64,000 bases of DNA from an uncultured Alistipes sp. (lineage in GTDB: Bacteria; Bacteroidota; Bacteroidia; Bacteroidales; Rikenellaceae), in NCBI GenBank assembly GCA_947629705.1, contig CANREN010000003.1:1-64000 (forward strand). The letters are read 5' to 3'. A program made the translations under genes and the position numbers. Below the pieces are notes generated by a model. The model worked only from the letters and a program-made list of their open reading frames with translations. It had not been told where the DNA came from and did not search any database. Positions 31,070-40,891 of the stretch are shown piece after piece. Numbering within the stretch: position 1 is the stretch's first letter; each line of letters begins with the position of its first letter.

Positions 31070-31095
31070 AACCCCTCCGAGCCGAACATCCGCCC

Positions 31096-32823
31096 ATGCT
31101 GCAAGAGAATCTGATCCGCATCTACGAAAAGAGCTTCCGCGAAAACCGCGAAAAACCGGCATTGACCGACTATTTCAAGAACGAGGAGCTCTCCTACTAC
31201 GAGATGGCCAAGGAGATCGCCAAACTCCACCTGCTGTTCAGGAAGGCAGGCATCGGACAAGGCGAAAAAATCGCCCTGATCGGCCGGAACAACCCGCACT
31301 GGTGCATCACCTATTTGGCGGCTATCACCTACGGCGCGGTCATCGTTCCCATCCTGCAAGATTTCACGGCACCGGACGTCATCCACATTATCAACCACTC
31401 GGAAAGCCGGCTGCTCTTCCTGGGCGACAACTTCTGGGACATGATCGAGGAGGATCAGATCAAACGGGTGGACGCCGTGTTCTCGCTGACCGACTTCCAT
31501 GTGCTCTACGAACGCGACGGCCAGACGCTGACCAAATTCCAACGGGAGATCCTGAAACACTACCGCACGAAATATCCCCGCGGATTCAGTATCGACGACA
31601 TCCGATACGCCGACATTCCCAACGACCGGGTCGTGCTGCTCAACTACACGTCGGGCACGACGGGCCATTCGAAAGGCGTGATGCTCACGGTGAATAACCT
31701 CACGGGCAACGTGGTCTTCGCCATCAACACCTGCAACAAACAGACCGGACAGTACTATTTCCAACAGGGAGCCCGCACGCTCTCGTTCCTGCCGCTGGCC
31801 CATGCCTACGGCTGCGCGATCGACTTTCTGACGCCGCTGGCCGTCGGCGGACATATCACGCTGCTGGGACGCATCCCCTCGCCGAAGATTCTGGTCGAAG
31901 CGCTGTCGGTTGTGAAACCTGCCGTCATCTGCTGCGTGCCGCTGATTCTCGAAAAGATCTACCGCAAACAGATCATGCCGCTGCTCGAAAAGGGCGCCAT
32001 GTCGATCGCCATGAAAATTCCGCTGCTCAACACGGCCATTTATTCGGCCATCCGCAAGAAGCTGGTGGATGCGTTCGGCGGCAACATTGCGTTGGTCATC
32101 GTCGGCGGCGCCCCGATGAACCAGGAGACGGAAGCCTTTTTGATGAAAATTCGATTCCCGATCACGGTCGGCTACGGCATGACCGAATGCGCCCCGCTCA
32201 TCAGTTTCTCGCCGGACGACGAGTTCAAACAGGGATCGGTCGGCCGCTATCTGAAAAATTATCTCGAAATCCGGATCGATTCCGGCGATCCCGAGCATGT
32301 GGCGGGCGAAATCCTCGTCCGCGGCGAAAACGTCATGCCGGGCTACTACAAGAACGAACACGACACCCGTCAGGTGCTCGAACCTGACGGCTGGATGCAC
32401 ACGGGCGATATCGGCACGCTCGATCCCGACGGAACGCTCTATATCCGCGGACGATCGAAAACCATGATCCTCTCCGGCAACGGGCAGAATATCTATCCCG
32501 AAGAGATCGAGGACAAACTCAACAACATGTATTTAGTGCTCGAATCGCTTGTCGTGGACAACGGCAGCGGCCAGCTGCGGGCATTGGTCGTCCCCGACTA
32601 CGAACAGGCCGAAAACGACGGCGTACAGGGCGAATTGTCGGAGATCATGCAACGGAACTTGCAGGAGCTCAACAGGCAATTAGCGGCCTACGAACAGATC
32701 GGCGAAATCGTGCTCTACCCCTCCGAATTCGAAAAGACGCCCAAACGCAGCATCAAGCGTTATCTGTACACCCCCTCCCTGCTGGAACCGATGAAGCCGA
32801 ACGTCCGACATGAAGATCACTAA
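31096..32823 (+). CDS. AMP-dependent long-chain fatty acid-CoA ligase
   Basis: LLNYTSGTTGHSKGVMLT, VGYGMTECAPLISF, GWMHTGDIG. Confidence 0.92.
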   Translation: MLQENLIRIYEKSFRENREKPALTDYFKNEELSYYEMAKEIAKLHLLFRKAGIGQGEKIALIGRNNPHWCITYLAAITYGAVIVPILQDFTAPDVIHIINHSESRLLFLGDNFWDMIEEDQIKRVDAVFSLTDFHVLYERDGQTLTKFQREILKHYRTKYPRGFSIDDIRYADIPNDRVVLLNYTSGTTGHSKGVMLTVNNLTGNVVFAINTCNKQTGQYYFQQGARTLSFLPLAHAYGCAIDFLTPLAVGGHITLLGRIPSPKILVEALSVVKPAVICCVPLILEKIYRKQIMPLLEKGAMSIAMKIPLLNTAIYSAIRKKLVDAFGGNIALVIVGGAPMNQETEAFLMKIRFPITVGYGMTECAPLISFSPDDEFKQGSVGRYLKNYLEIRIDSGDPEHVAGEILVRGENVMPGYYKNEHDTRQVLEPDGWMHTGDIGTLDPDGTLYIRGRSKTMILSGNGQNIYPEEIEDKLNNMYLVLESLVVDNGSGQLRALVVPDYEQAENDGVQGELSEIMQRNLQELNRQLAAYEQIGEIVLYPSEFEKTPKRSIKRYLYTPSLLEPMKPNVRHEDH

Positions 32824-33886
32824 AAAACAAGCTATCGGCGAGAACCTGCTCTACGTGATGGTTTGGTTAGCCATCATCCTGGTGCCGGTGCTCAACTCGC
32901 AGATGATGTCGGAGCGGCACGTGAGCCTGGAAAACGTACTGACGACCTGGCGGAAAATCGCTCCCTATCTGACCATCTTCCTCGTCCACAACGCCGTCAT
33001 CGCCCGACGCTACCTGATCCGCCACCAGTACTGGAAATATCTTTTCTGCGATCTGCTGCTCATCATCAGCGTCTTCTGGATCGTCGACCTTTACGAACAG
33101 CACTACGCCGCAGAAATCGCACAGACCGACCTGACCGATTCCACCGTCCGGCACAAGGCCTCGTTCTCCGACCTCGAAATGTACTGGAACGTCATTTTGG
33201 GCCTCTTCATGACCGGAGCCAACTCGGGCATCAAGCTGATGTACCAGTCGATCCGCGACGAACAACAGATGAAGGAGCTCCAAGAGCAGAACATGCAGGT
33301 GCAAATCGATTATCTGAAGTACCAGATCAATCCGCACTTCTTCATGAACACGCTGAACAATATCCACGCGTTGATCGATATCGACACGGAATCGGCCAAG
33401 AACGCCGTCATCGAGCTCTCGAAGATGATGCGTTACGTGCTGTACGATTCGGAACGGGAGACCATTTCGCTGGATCGCGACATCCAGTTCCTGAAGAATT
33501 ACATTGAATTGATGCGCATCCGTTACACCGATGCCGTCGAAATTCGCATCGATCAGCCGCCCGTCCTGCCGAGCCGCATCACGATCCCGCCGCTGCTGCT
33601 CATCGTCTTCGTCGAGAACGCCTTCAAACACGGCGTGAGTTCGAACAAAGCCTCGTTCATCCATATCCGCATCGGTTGCAGCGACGACAAGGTAACGGCG
33701 ATCATCAGCAACAGCCGGAACCGATCCGCCGCGAACGGAGGAGACTCCTCCACAGAGGGAATCGGACTGAAAAACGTCCGCAAACGGTTAGAATTCATCT
33801 ACGGCGAAAAAAACTACGTGCTCCGTATCCACGCAACGCCGAACACCTATACCGTCAAACTCGAAATCCCGACCCTCCATGCTTAA
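32810..33886 (+). CDS. Sensor histidine kinase, LytS/YehU type
   Basis: N-terminal hydrophobic segments; QIDYLKYQINPHFFMNTLNNIHALID H-box; C-terminal HATPase-like region. Confidence 0.92.
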   Translation: MKITKKQAIGENLLYVMVWLAIILVPVLNSQMMSERHVSLENVLTTWRKIAPYLTIFLVHNAVIARRYLIRHQYWKYLFCDLLLIISVFWIVDLYEQHYAAEIAQTDLTDSTVRHKASFSDLEMYWNVILGLFMTGANSGIKLMYQSIRDEQQMKELQEQNMQVQIDYLKYQINPHFFMNTLNNIHALIDIDTESAKNAVIELSKMMRYVLYDSERETISLDRDIQFLKNYIELMRIRYTDAVEIRIDQPPVLPSRITIPPLLLIVFVENAFKHGVSSNKASFIHIRIGCSDDKVTAIISNSRNRSAANGGDSSTEGIGLKNVRKRLEFIYGEKNYVLRIHATPNTYTVKLEIPTLHA

Positions 33887-34631
33887 ATGTATCGCCATCG
33901 ACGACGAACCGCTGGCTCTGCGCCAGTTATCCTCCTATATCGCGAAACTCCCCTACCTGGAGTTGGTCGCCACCTGCAGCAATGCCATCGACGCCCAGCA
34001 GCTGCTGGGCGGACAGTCGGTCGATCTGATCTTCGTGGACATCAACATGCCCGATCTGAACGGCGTGGATTTCGTGCGCTCGCTGATCGATCGGCCGATG
34101 GTCATCTTCACGACCGCCTATTCGGAATACGCCATCGAGGGGTTCAAACTCGACGCGGTGGATTATCTGCTCAAGCCCTTCAATTTCGCCGATTTCAGCC
34201 GTGCGGCCGCCAAGGCCCATTCGCTCTACGAGCTGCTGCAGAAGCGACAGGCACTCCCGGCCGAAGCGCCGGAAGCCGAAGCCGAGCCGAAAGACAAGGA
34301 ATTCATCTCGGTGAAAGCCGACTACAAGGTTTCGTTGGTGAAGATCAGCGATATCGTCTACCTGGAGAGCGAGGGCGAATACGTGCGGATGCACCTGACG
34401 AACGGGACGTGTATCACGACCCTCTTCCGCCTGAAAAACATGGAGACCGCCCTTCCGGCGGAGCACTTCATGCGGATACACCGCTCTTATATCGTCAATC
34501 TCGACTACATTCGCTCCTACGTGCGCGGACGGGTCTACATTTCGGAGACGGAGTACCTTCCCATCAGCGAAAACTACAAGGAGACGTTCCAACACTATAT
34601 CGACTCTCGTTTCCGCAATCTGTCCGAATAA
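33879..34631 (+). CDS. LytTR-family response regulator
   Basis: Receiver (CIAIDDEPLALRQL, LIFVDINMPDLNG) plus LytTR domain (ISVKADYKVSLVKISDIVYLESEGEYVRMHL). Confidence 0.95.
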   Translation: MLKCIAIDDEPLALRQLSSYIAKLPYLELVATCSNAIDAQQLLGGQSVDLIFVDINMPDLNGVDFVRSLIDRPMVIFTTAYSEYAIEGFKLDAVDYLLKPFNFADFSRAAAKAHSLYELLQKRQALPAEAPEAEAEPKDKEFISVKADYKVSLVKISDIVYLESEGEYVRMHLTNGTCITTLFRLKNMETALPAEHFMRIHRSYIVNLDYIRSYVRGRVYISETEYLPISENYKETFQHYIDSRFRNLSE

Positions 34632-34697
34632 CGGCGCCCGACCTCGGGCCGCTGCCCGATCGGGATTTTCCGATCGAGCGAACGCTTCGAGGTGCGG

Positions 34698-35150
34698 TTA
34701 TCCTTGCGAAAAATCCGGAAAGCCGGTCAACGGAACGTAGCTGTCGCCGCGCTGTTCGCAGCAATAGTGTTTCAAGCCGTTGGTCAATACGATATAACGG
34801 GCCCCGAGCACCGAATTGTAGCGCACGGCCTGGCCGAAGACCGATCGGCCGATCGCGACATCGGGCGCCTTGCATTCGGCCAGCAGCAGCGGTCGCGCCG
34901 CATCGTCCACCACCACCACATCGGCCCGCTGCGGCTGCCCGTTGAGCGGCACGGGATACTCCTGCACGATGCGCAGAGCCGGTACGCCGCAATGCGAAAC
35001 CAAATAGGCGATCAGATGCTGGCGCACCCACTCCTCGGGCGTCAGTACAAGATAGGTGTTCCGCAAGGCATCCCATATTTCGACCTGTCCGCGCTGCTCG
35101 CGGGCGCGCAGACGGATGGGCGGAAAATGAAGTTCGGGCAATCGGGCCAT
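34698..35150 (-). CDS. Type I restriction enzyme R-protein N-terminal-like (HSDR_N) protein, stand-alone
   Basis: TPEEWVRQHLIAYLV..., QPQRADVVVVDDAARPLLLAECKAPD (D...ExK core). Confidence 0.8.
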   Translation of the reverse strand: MARLPELHFPPIRLRAREQRGQVEIWDALRNTYLVLTPEEWVRQHLIAYLVSHCGVPALRIVQEYPVPLNGQPQRADVVVVDDAARPLLLAECKAPDVAIGRSVFGQAVRYNSVLGARYIVLTNGLKHYCCEQRGDSYVPLTGFPDFSQG

Positions 35151-35270
35151 GCGGATCGGAAAATTTTGCGTAACTTTGGGCGATGAACAGGCACAGGGGC
35201 CGATTCGAGCATTCGAGCGACAATCGTCGATACCTGCGAGTACATAACCGCACAACAAATATACGGAATT

Positions 35271-36584
35271 ATGCGAAAGATTTCGGTTTTCATCCTCATT
35301 TTTTCATGGGTCATGGCGTGCGCACCGGCACTCCGTGCCCAATCGGCCCGCTCTGCCGGACGCGAACGCTCCCGCGGCGAGCTGCGCGTCTACCCCACCG
35401 AGGAAGAGGCGGCGGCCGCTGCAACCACCGACAACCGCTATCTGCGGAATCTGACCGAATGGTCGCACGAGGGCGAAACGTTCAGCATCCCGTTCACCGT
35501 ACCGTTCAGCTGGATCAACCGGCAGGTCTATTTCCACCTCGACGCGGCCTCCGCAGCCTATGAAGTCCTCGTCAACGGGCGGCAGACGGCCGCCAACAGC
35601 GATCCGTCCCTGCCTGCCGAGTTCGACATCACCCGATGGACGCACGAAGGGCACAATACGCTCGAAATCCGGTTGAAAAGCGCCTCCGAAACGGTTCCCG
35701 CAGAGAGTTGGCGCACCGATACGGAGCCGCAAATCGGACGGGCCTGGGTGATGACTCAACCGATCCTGCATATCCGCGACGTCATCGCCCGCACGAAACG
35801 GAACGAAACCGGCGCGGCCATCGCGGAAATCGGTCTCGTCATGAAGAGCGGCGCCCTCAACCCGCGCACTTCGCAGATCCACTACGAATTGCTGAATCCT
35901 GTCGGCGGACGCATCGCCGGCGGCAAGCAGTCGATCACGCTCGACATGCGTGGGGAGGATACGATCCGCTTCCTCGCCACACTGCCCGACACTCTGCTTT
36001 GGAGCCCGGCGCATCCCGTTCAGTGTACGCTGCGGCTGAAAACCCAGCACGAAGGACGTTACGTCGAATACATGGAATTGCCGATGGGATTCCGCGAAAT
36101 CGCGGTCGATCGGGAGGGTCGGATGCGCATCAATGGAGCGGAAACGACGCTGCGGGTCTGCGAAGCATCGCCCGCAATCGAAACGGACGAGATCGCCGTA
36201 TTGCGCGAAAAAGGGTATAATGTACTGAAAATGAAAGCAGGAAGCATACGACCGGGACTTTACGACGATTGCGACCGCGCAGGGATGCTCGTCATCGCGC
36301 AGGCCCCCATCGACACGAGCAAAAGCGGCCCGTCGCGCCGAAAGGGGGAAAATCCGTCGAACGACCCGCAATGGCGCCCCTGCTTCATCGAACGGATCGA
36401 AGACAGTTACCACACGTCGAAACGTCATCCGTCAGTCATCGCATTCAGCTTGGCCGAACGCTCCGCAAACGGCATCTGTCTCTACGACGGTTATTTGAAG
36501 GCCAAGCAGTTCGGCGATCCCCGTCCGTTCATCTACCGCGACGGCGGCAACGAATGGAACAACGATCCGTTGCAAATGGATTGA
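35271..36584 (+). CDS. Glycoside hydrolase family 2-like protein, truncated and apparently lacking catalytic residues
   Basis: Signal peptide; jelly-roll-type FSIPFTVPFSWINRQVYFHLDAASAAYEVLVNGRQ; HPSVIAFSLAERSANG where GH2 has SLGNESGNG; ends shortly after. Confidence 0.75.
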   Translation: MRKISVFILIFSWVMACAPALRAQSARSAGRERSRGELRVYPTEEEAAAAATTDNRYLRNLTEWSHEGETFSIPFTVPFSWINRQVYFHLDAASAAYEVLVNGRQTAANSDPSLPAEFDITRWTHEGHNTLEIRLKSASETVPAESWRTDTEPQIGRAWVMTQPILHIRDVIARTKRNETGAAIAEIGLVMKSGALNPRTSQIHYELLNPVGGRIAGGKQSITLDMRGEDTIRFLATLPDTLLWSPAHPVQCTLRLKTQHEGRYVEYMELPMGFREIAVDREGRMRINGAETTLRVCEASPAIETDEIAVLREKGYNVLKMKAGSIRPGLYDDCDRAGMLVIAQAPIDTSKSGPSRRKGENPSNDPQWRPCFIERIEDSYHTSKRHPSVIAFSLAERSANGICLYDGYLKAKQFGDPRPFIYRDGGNEWNNDPLQMD

Positions 36585-36617
36585 CCGTGCCTGTTTTTCG
36601 GGCGATGCTGAATTGAA

Positions 36618-36641
36618 AGAGGAGGCAGCCTTGCCTCCTCT
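36618..36641. terminator. Bidirectional hairpin between GH2-like gene and folD
   Basis: agaggaggca-gcct-tgcctcctct, 10-bp perfect stem between convergent genes. Confidence 0.65.
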
Positions 36642-36664
36642 CGTTCTTATCTTTTCAAAGTCGT

Positions 36665-37522
36665 TCAGGCTCCGTGCCCGTTCAGGAAGCACTCGATCGT
36701 GTTCTCCATCAGGCAGCAGATAGTCATCGGCCCGACGCCGCCCGGCACCGGCGTAATGACCGACGCCTTGGGTTCCACGGCCGCAAAATCGACGTCGCCG
36801 CACAGTTTGTCCGTCTCGGGATCGCGATTGACCCCCACGTCGATCACGACGGCGCCTTCACGCACCATGTCGCCCTTAATGAATTTCGGACGCCCCACGG
36901 CCACGACCAGAATATCGGCCTGCCGCGTTACGGCGCCGAGGTCGTGCGTGCGGCTATGGGCCATCGTAACCGTCGCATTCGCATCCAACAGCAGCTTCGA
37001 CACGGGCAGCCCCACGATATTGCTGCGGCCGACCACCACGGCCTGCCGCCCTTCGAGTTCGACGCCTGCCGTGCGCAGCATCCGCAAAATTCCTTTCGGC
37101 GTGCAAGGCAGCGTGCAGGGCTGTTTCTGCCACAAAGCCGCGACATTCAACGGATGAAATCCGTCGACGTCCTTCGACCGATCGACGGCAGCGATCACCC
37201 GATCCGTATCGATATGCTTCGGCAAAGGCAACTGCACCAGGATGCCGTCCACCTCCGGATCGGCATTCAGTCCGGCGATCAGTTCGAGCAACTCCGCCTC
37301 CGCAATCGTCTCGGGACGCCGAATCGTCGTATTCCGGATGCCCACCTCGGCCGACGCCTTCGCCTTGCCGGTTACATAGCTCACGCTCGCCGGGTCGTCG
37401 CCCACGAGGATGACCGCCAAATGGGGAACCCGACCGTATTTTTCGGGAAACGCAGCGACCTGCGCCGCCATTTCGGCTTTCAGACGGGCCGAAAGTTCTT
37501 TTCCGCTAATGATTTTCGCCAT
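36665..37522 (-). CDS. folD: Methylenetetrahydrofolate dehydrogenase/cyclohydrolase
   Basis: MAKIISGKELSARLKAEM..., VVVGRSNIVGLPVSKLLLDANATVTMAHSRT, TPVPGGVGPMTICCL. Confidence 0.95.
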   Translation of the reverse strand: MAKIISGKELSARLKAEMAAQVAAFPEKYGRVPHLAVILVGDDPASVSYVTGKAKASAEVGIRNTTIRRPETIAEAELLELIAGLNADPEVDGILVQLPLPKHIDTDRVIAAVDRSKDVDGFHPLNVAALWQKQPCTLPCTPKGILRMLRTAGVELEGRQAVVVGRSNIVGLPVSKLLLDANATVTMAHSRTHDLGAVTRQADILVVAVGRPKFIKGDMVREGAVVIDVGVNRDPETDKLCGDVDFAAVEPKASVITPVPGGVGPMTICCLMENTIECFLNGHGA

Positions 37523-37532
37523 ATATTCCGCT

Positions 37533-38780
37533 TTATCGATTCAACGCCTGCCAACCGATATCGGTACGGTGGAACAGCTCTCCGCAATCGATGCGCCCGA
37601 CATTCCGCAAAGCCGCCGCACGGGCCTCGGCCAGATTCCCCCCACGGCCCAACACGAACAGCACGCGGCCGCCGGCGGTCAGCACGCGGTCGCCGTCGGC
37701 ACGGGTTCCCATGTGGTAGACCGTCCCTTCGACAGCATCCAATCCTTTGATTTCGAAGCCTTTTTCGTAAGCGTTCGGATACCCTTTCGTTGCCAGCACG
37801 ATGCCCAACGTCGCGCAATCGTGCCACCGCAGCGTCGTATCGCCGCCATCGGCCACGGCACAGAAAACATCCACAATGTCCGAAGCCAATCGCGGCAGGA
37901 CGACTTCGGTCTCGGGATCGCCGAATCGAGCGTTGAATTCGATCACCTTGATGCCCTGCGGCGTCTTCATCAACCCGCCGTAAAGCACCCCCGTAAAGGG
38001 CGTTCCCTCGGCGGCCATCGCCGCAGCCGTCGGCCGCATGATCCGCTCCAAGGCGAAGCGTTCGTCCTCGGGCGTGATGAACGGCAGCGGCGAATAGGCG
38101 CCCATACCGCCCGTATTGGGCCCCTCGTCGCCGTCGTAGGCCCGTTTGTGATCCTGCGCCAAGGCCATCGGCCACACCTTGCTGCCGGAGACGAAGCACA
38201 TGAACGAAAATTCGGGACCGGTCAGACACTCCTCGACGACCACGCGCCCCGCACCGAATTTGTCATCCAGCAGCATGTCGCGCAAGGCGGCATCAGCTTC
38301 CTCCAACGTCCGAGCGACCACGACCCCCTTGCCGGCAGCCAGTCCGTCGTACTTCAACACGATCGGGGCCCCCTGCTCGACGACGTATGCCCGAGCCTGC
38401 TCGTAATCGTCGAAACTGCGGTAGGCCGCCGTCGGGATTCCGTAACGGGTCATCAACTCCTTGGCGAACTCTTTGGAGGTCTCGATGCGGGCTGCGGCCT
38501 TCGTCGGGCCGAAAATCCGCAATCCGGCCGACCGGAACGCATCGACAATGCCCACAGCCAAAGCCGCTTCGGGCCCCACGACCGTCAAACCGATCCGCTT
38601 CGTCCGAGCGAAATCGAGCAGCCGATCGACTTCGGTTTCGCGGATCGCCACGCATTCGGCCTGCCGCGCGATGCCGGCATTGCCCGGGGCACAATAGATT
38701 TTTTCGACCTGCGCCGATCGCGTCAAGGCATCGACAACGGCATGTTCGCGGCCGCCCGACCCCACTACCAAAACGTTCAT
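37533..38780 (-). CDS. purD: Phosphoribosylamine-glycine ligase
   Basis: MNVLVVGSGGREHAVVDAL..., LKYDGLAAGKGVVVA, FNARFGDPETEVVL; track ORF extends to 38795. Confidence 0.96.
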   Translation of the reverse strand: MNVLVVGSGGREHAVVDALTRSAQVEKIYCAPGNAGIARQAECVAIRETEVDRLLDFARTKRIGLTVVGPEAALAVGIVDAFRSAGLRIFGPTKAAARIETSKEFAKELMTRYGIPTAAYRSFDDYEQARAYVVEQGAPIVLKYDGLAAGKGVVVARTLEEADAALRDMLLDDKFGAGRVVVEECLTGPEFSFMCFVSGSKVWPMALAQDHKRAYDGDEGPNTGGMGAYSPLPFITPEDERFALERIMRPTAAAMAAEGTPFTGVLYGGLMKTPQGIKVIEFNARFGDPETEVVLPRLASDIVDVFCAVADGGDTTLRWHDCATLGIVLATKGYPNAYEKGFEIKGLDAVEGTVYHMGTRADGDRVLTAGGRVLFVLGRGGNLAEARAAALRNVGRIDCGELFHRTDIGWQALNR

Positions 38781-38795
38781 ACTCATGCTATTCAA

Positions 38796-40325
38796 TCAAT
38801 GTTTGAAATGGCGTTCGCCCGTGAACAACATGGCGATTCCCAACTCGTTGGCCTTGCGGATGGAATCCTCGTCGCGCACCGAGCCGCCCGGCTGAACGAT
38901 TGCCGCAACGCCGAACTCGCCCGCCAGCGTTACGCAATCGTCGAACGGGAAAAATCCGTCCGAAGCCAGCACCAACCCTTCGGTATGACCGGACAGATGG
39001 GCCTGATGCAGCGCGATCTCCGCCGAACCGATGCGGTTCATCTGACCGGCACCGACGCCCAACGTCCGGCCCTCCTTCACGACGACGATCGCGTTCGATT
39101 TCACGTGTTTCACGATGCGCCAGCCGAAATTCAGATCGTCCAACGCCTGTGCGGCAGGCTGCCGCTCCGTAACGCACATATCGGCCGAAACGGGGCGCGT
39201 CGCGGTGTCCAAATCCTGCACCAACAGACCGCCGTTGACGCTCACGTACTGCCGCACGTCGCCCGCCGCATCGTCCATCGGCACCTCCAACAATCGCAGG
39301 TTCTTCTTGGTGCGCAGCACCTCCAATGCCTCTGCGTCGAACTTCGGCGCCATGATGATCTCCAAGAAGACGGGCTTCATCGACTCGGCCGCCTCACGGG
39401 TTACGGTGCAGTTGGTCGCCACGATCCCGCCGAAAATCGACACCTTGTCGGCTTCGTAAGCCTTGCTCCATGCCTCGACGACATCGCGGCCGACCGCCGC
39501 GCCGCACGGATTCATGTGCTTCAACCCCACGCAGAACGGCTGCCGGAACTCGCGCACGATGCACAAAGCGGCGTTCGCATCCTGTATGTTGTTGTACGAA
39601 AGCTCCTTGCCGTTCAGCTGACGAGCGAACGCCAGCGAATAAGGCACGGGCTGCTGCTCGCGGTAGAATTTGGCCGACTGGTGCGGATTTTCGCCGTAGC
39701 GCAGCGGTTGCGCGAGCGTATATTCGAGGAACAACTTCTCCTCCAAACCCGCCTGGGCCCGCATGTAGGTGGCGATCATCGTATCGTATTCGGCCGTATG
39801 AGTGTAGGCCTTGGCCGAAAGTTGCAGACGGGTTTCGCGCTTCGTATTGCCCTCCGCGCGGATTTCGTCGAGCACACGGCCGTAATCCGCCGGATCGCAG
39901 ACGACCGTAACATTGACCCAGTTCTTGGCCGCCGAACGCAGCATCGACGGGCCGCCGATGTCGATATTCTCGACCGCCTCCTCCATCGTTACGCCCTCGC
40001 GCGCGATCGTCTGCCGGAACGGATAGAGGTTCACGCAAACCAAATCGATGAATTCGATGCCGTTCGCGCGCAACGCCTCGACATGTTCCGGCCGATCGCG
40101 GCGGGCCAGGAGACCGCCGTGCACCTTGGGGTGCAGGGTCTTGACGCGTCCGCCGCAAATTTCGGGAAAGCCCGTAACCTCGCTGATATTCAACACTTCG
40201 ACACCGCTTCCGCGCAGCAATTTCATCGTGCCGCCCGTAGCGATGACCTCCCAGCCCGCTTCGCGCAGGCCGCGGGCGAAATCGACTACGCCCGTCTTGT
40301 CGCTTACACTGACTAAAGCTCGCAT
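38796..40325 (-). CDS. purH: Bifunctional AICAR transformylase/IMP cyclohydrolase
   Basis: MRALVSVSDKTGVVDFARGLREAGWEVIATGGT..., LRYGENPHQSAKFY. Confidence 0.96.
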   Translation of the reverse strand: MRALVSVSDKTGVVDFARGLREAGWEVIATGGTMKLLRGSGVEVLNISEVTGFPEICGGRVKTLHPKVHGGLLARRDRPEHVEALRANGIEFIDLVCVNLYPFRQTIAREGVTMEEAVENIDIGGPSMLRSAAKNWVNVTVVCDPADYGRVLDEIRAEGNTKRETRLQLSAKAYTHTAEYDTMIATYMRAQAGLEEKLFLEYTLAQPLRYGENPHQSAKFYREQQPVPYSLAFARQLNGKELSYNNIQDANAALCIVREFRQPFCVGLKHMNPCGAAVGRDVVEAWSKAYEADKVSIFGGIVATNCTVTREAAESMKPVFLEIIMAPKFDAEALEVLRTKKNLRLLEVPMDDAAGDVRQYVSVNGGLLVQDLDTATRPVSADMCVTERQPAAQALDDLNFGWRIVKHVKSNAIVVVKEGRTLGVGAGQMNRIGSAEIALHQAHLSGHTEGLVLASDGFFPFDDCVTLAGEFGVAAIVQPGGSVRDEDSIRKANELGIAMLFTGERHFKH

Positions 40326-40888
40326 TATCGTTCGATCAATTTTTTGATTGTATCCACATAAAGCGAATGTTCCACCGCATGGATCATCGCCTCCAATTCG
40401 GCGAGGTCGCCGCCCTCGTAGGGGAAGGCCCGCTGGGCGATGATCCGACCGCCGTCCAATTCGGCATCCACATAATGGATCGTTACGCCGAAGACCTTCA
40501 CGCCGTATGCCAGCGCCTGCCCGATGGCATGGGCTCCGCGGAACGCCGGCAGCAGCGAGGGATGGACATTGATGATCCGTCCGCCGTAAGCCCGCAGCAT
40601 TTCGTCGCCCACAATCCGCATGTAACCGGCCAGGCAGACCAATTCCACCCCTGCCGCATCGAGCCGCGCGACGATTTCACGCTCATAGGCGGCTTTCGAA
40701 GCGTATTGCCTCGGTGCAAAAACGAACACTTCGATCCCACGACGGGCCGCCCGTTCGACCGCCGTCGCGTCGGGTTTGTCGCAGACTAACAAGACGACTT
40801 CGGCATCCAGCACGCCCCGTTCGCAGGCGTCGGCGATCGCCTCGAAGTTCGTACCGCAGCCGCTGGCAAAAACAGCAAGCCGGTGCAT
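40325..40888 (-). CDS. purN: Phosphoribosylglycinamide formyltransferase
   Basis: LAVFASGCGTNFEAI, INVHPSLLPAFRGAHAI. Confidence 0.95.
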   Translation of the reverse strand: MHRLAVFASGCGTNFEAIADACERGVLDAEVVLLVCDKPDATAVERAARRGIEVFVFAPRQYASKAAYEREIVARLDAAGVELVCLAGYMRIVGDEMLRAYGGRIINVHPSLLPAFRGAHAIGQALAYGVKVFGVTIHYVDAELDGGRIIAQRAFPYEGGDLAELEAMIHAVEHSLYVDTIKKLIER

Positions 40889-40891
40889 CGG

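Noticed and set aside
34640-34690. cgatcgg...ccgatcg hairpin between the LytTR gene and HSDR_N gene
   Set aside because: Short stem without a T-run; cannot support a terminator call.
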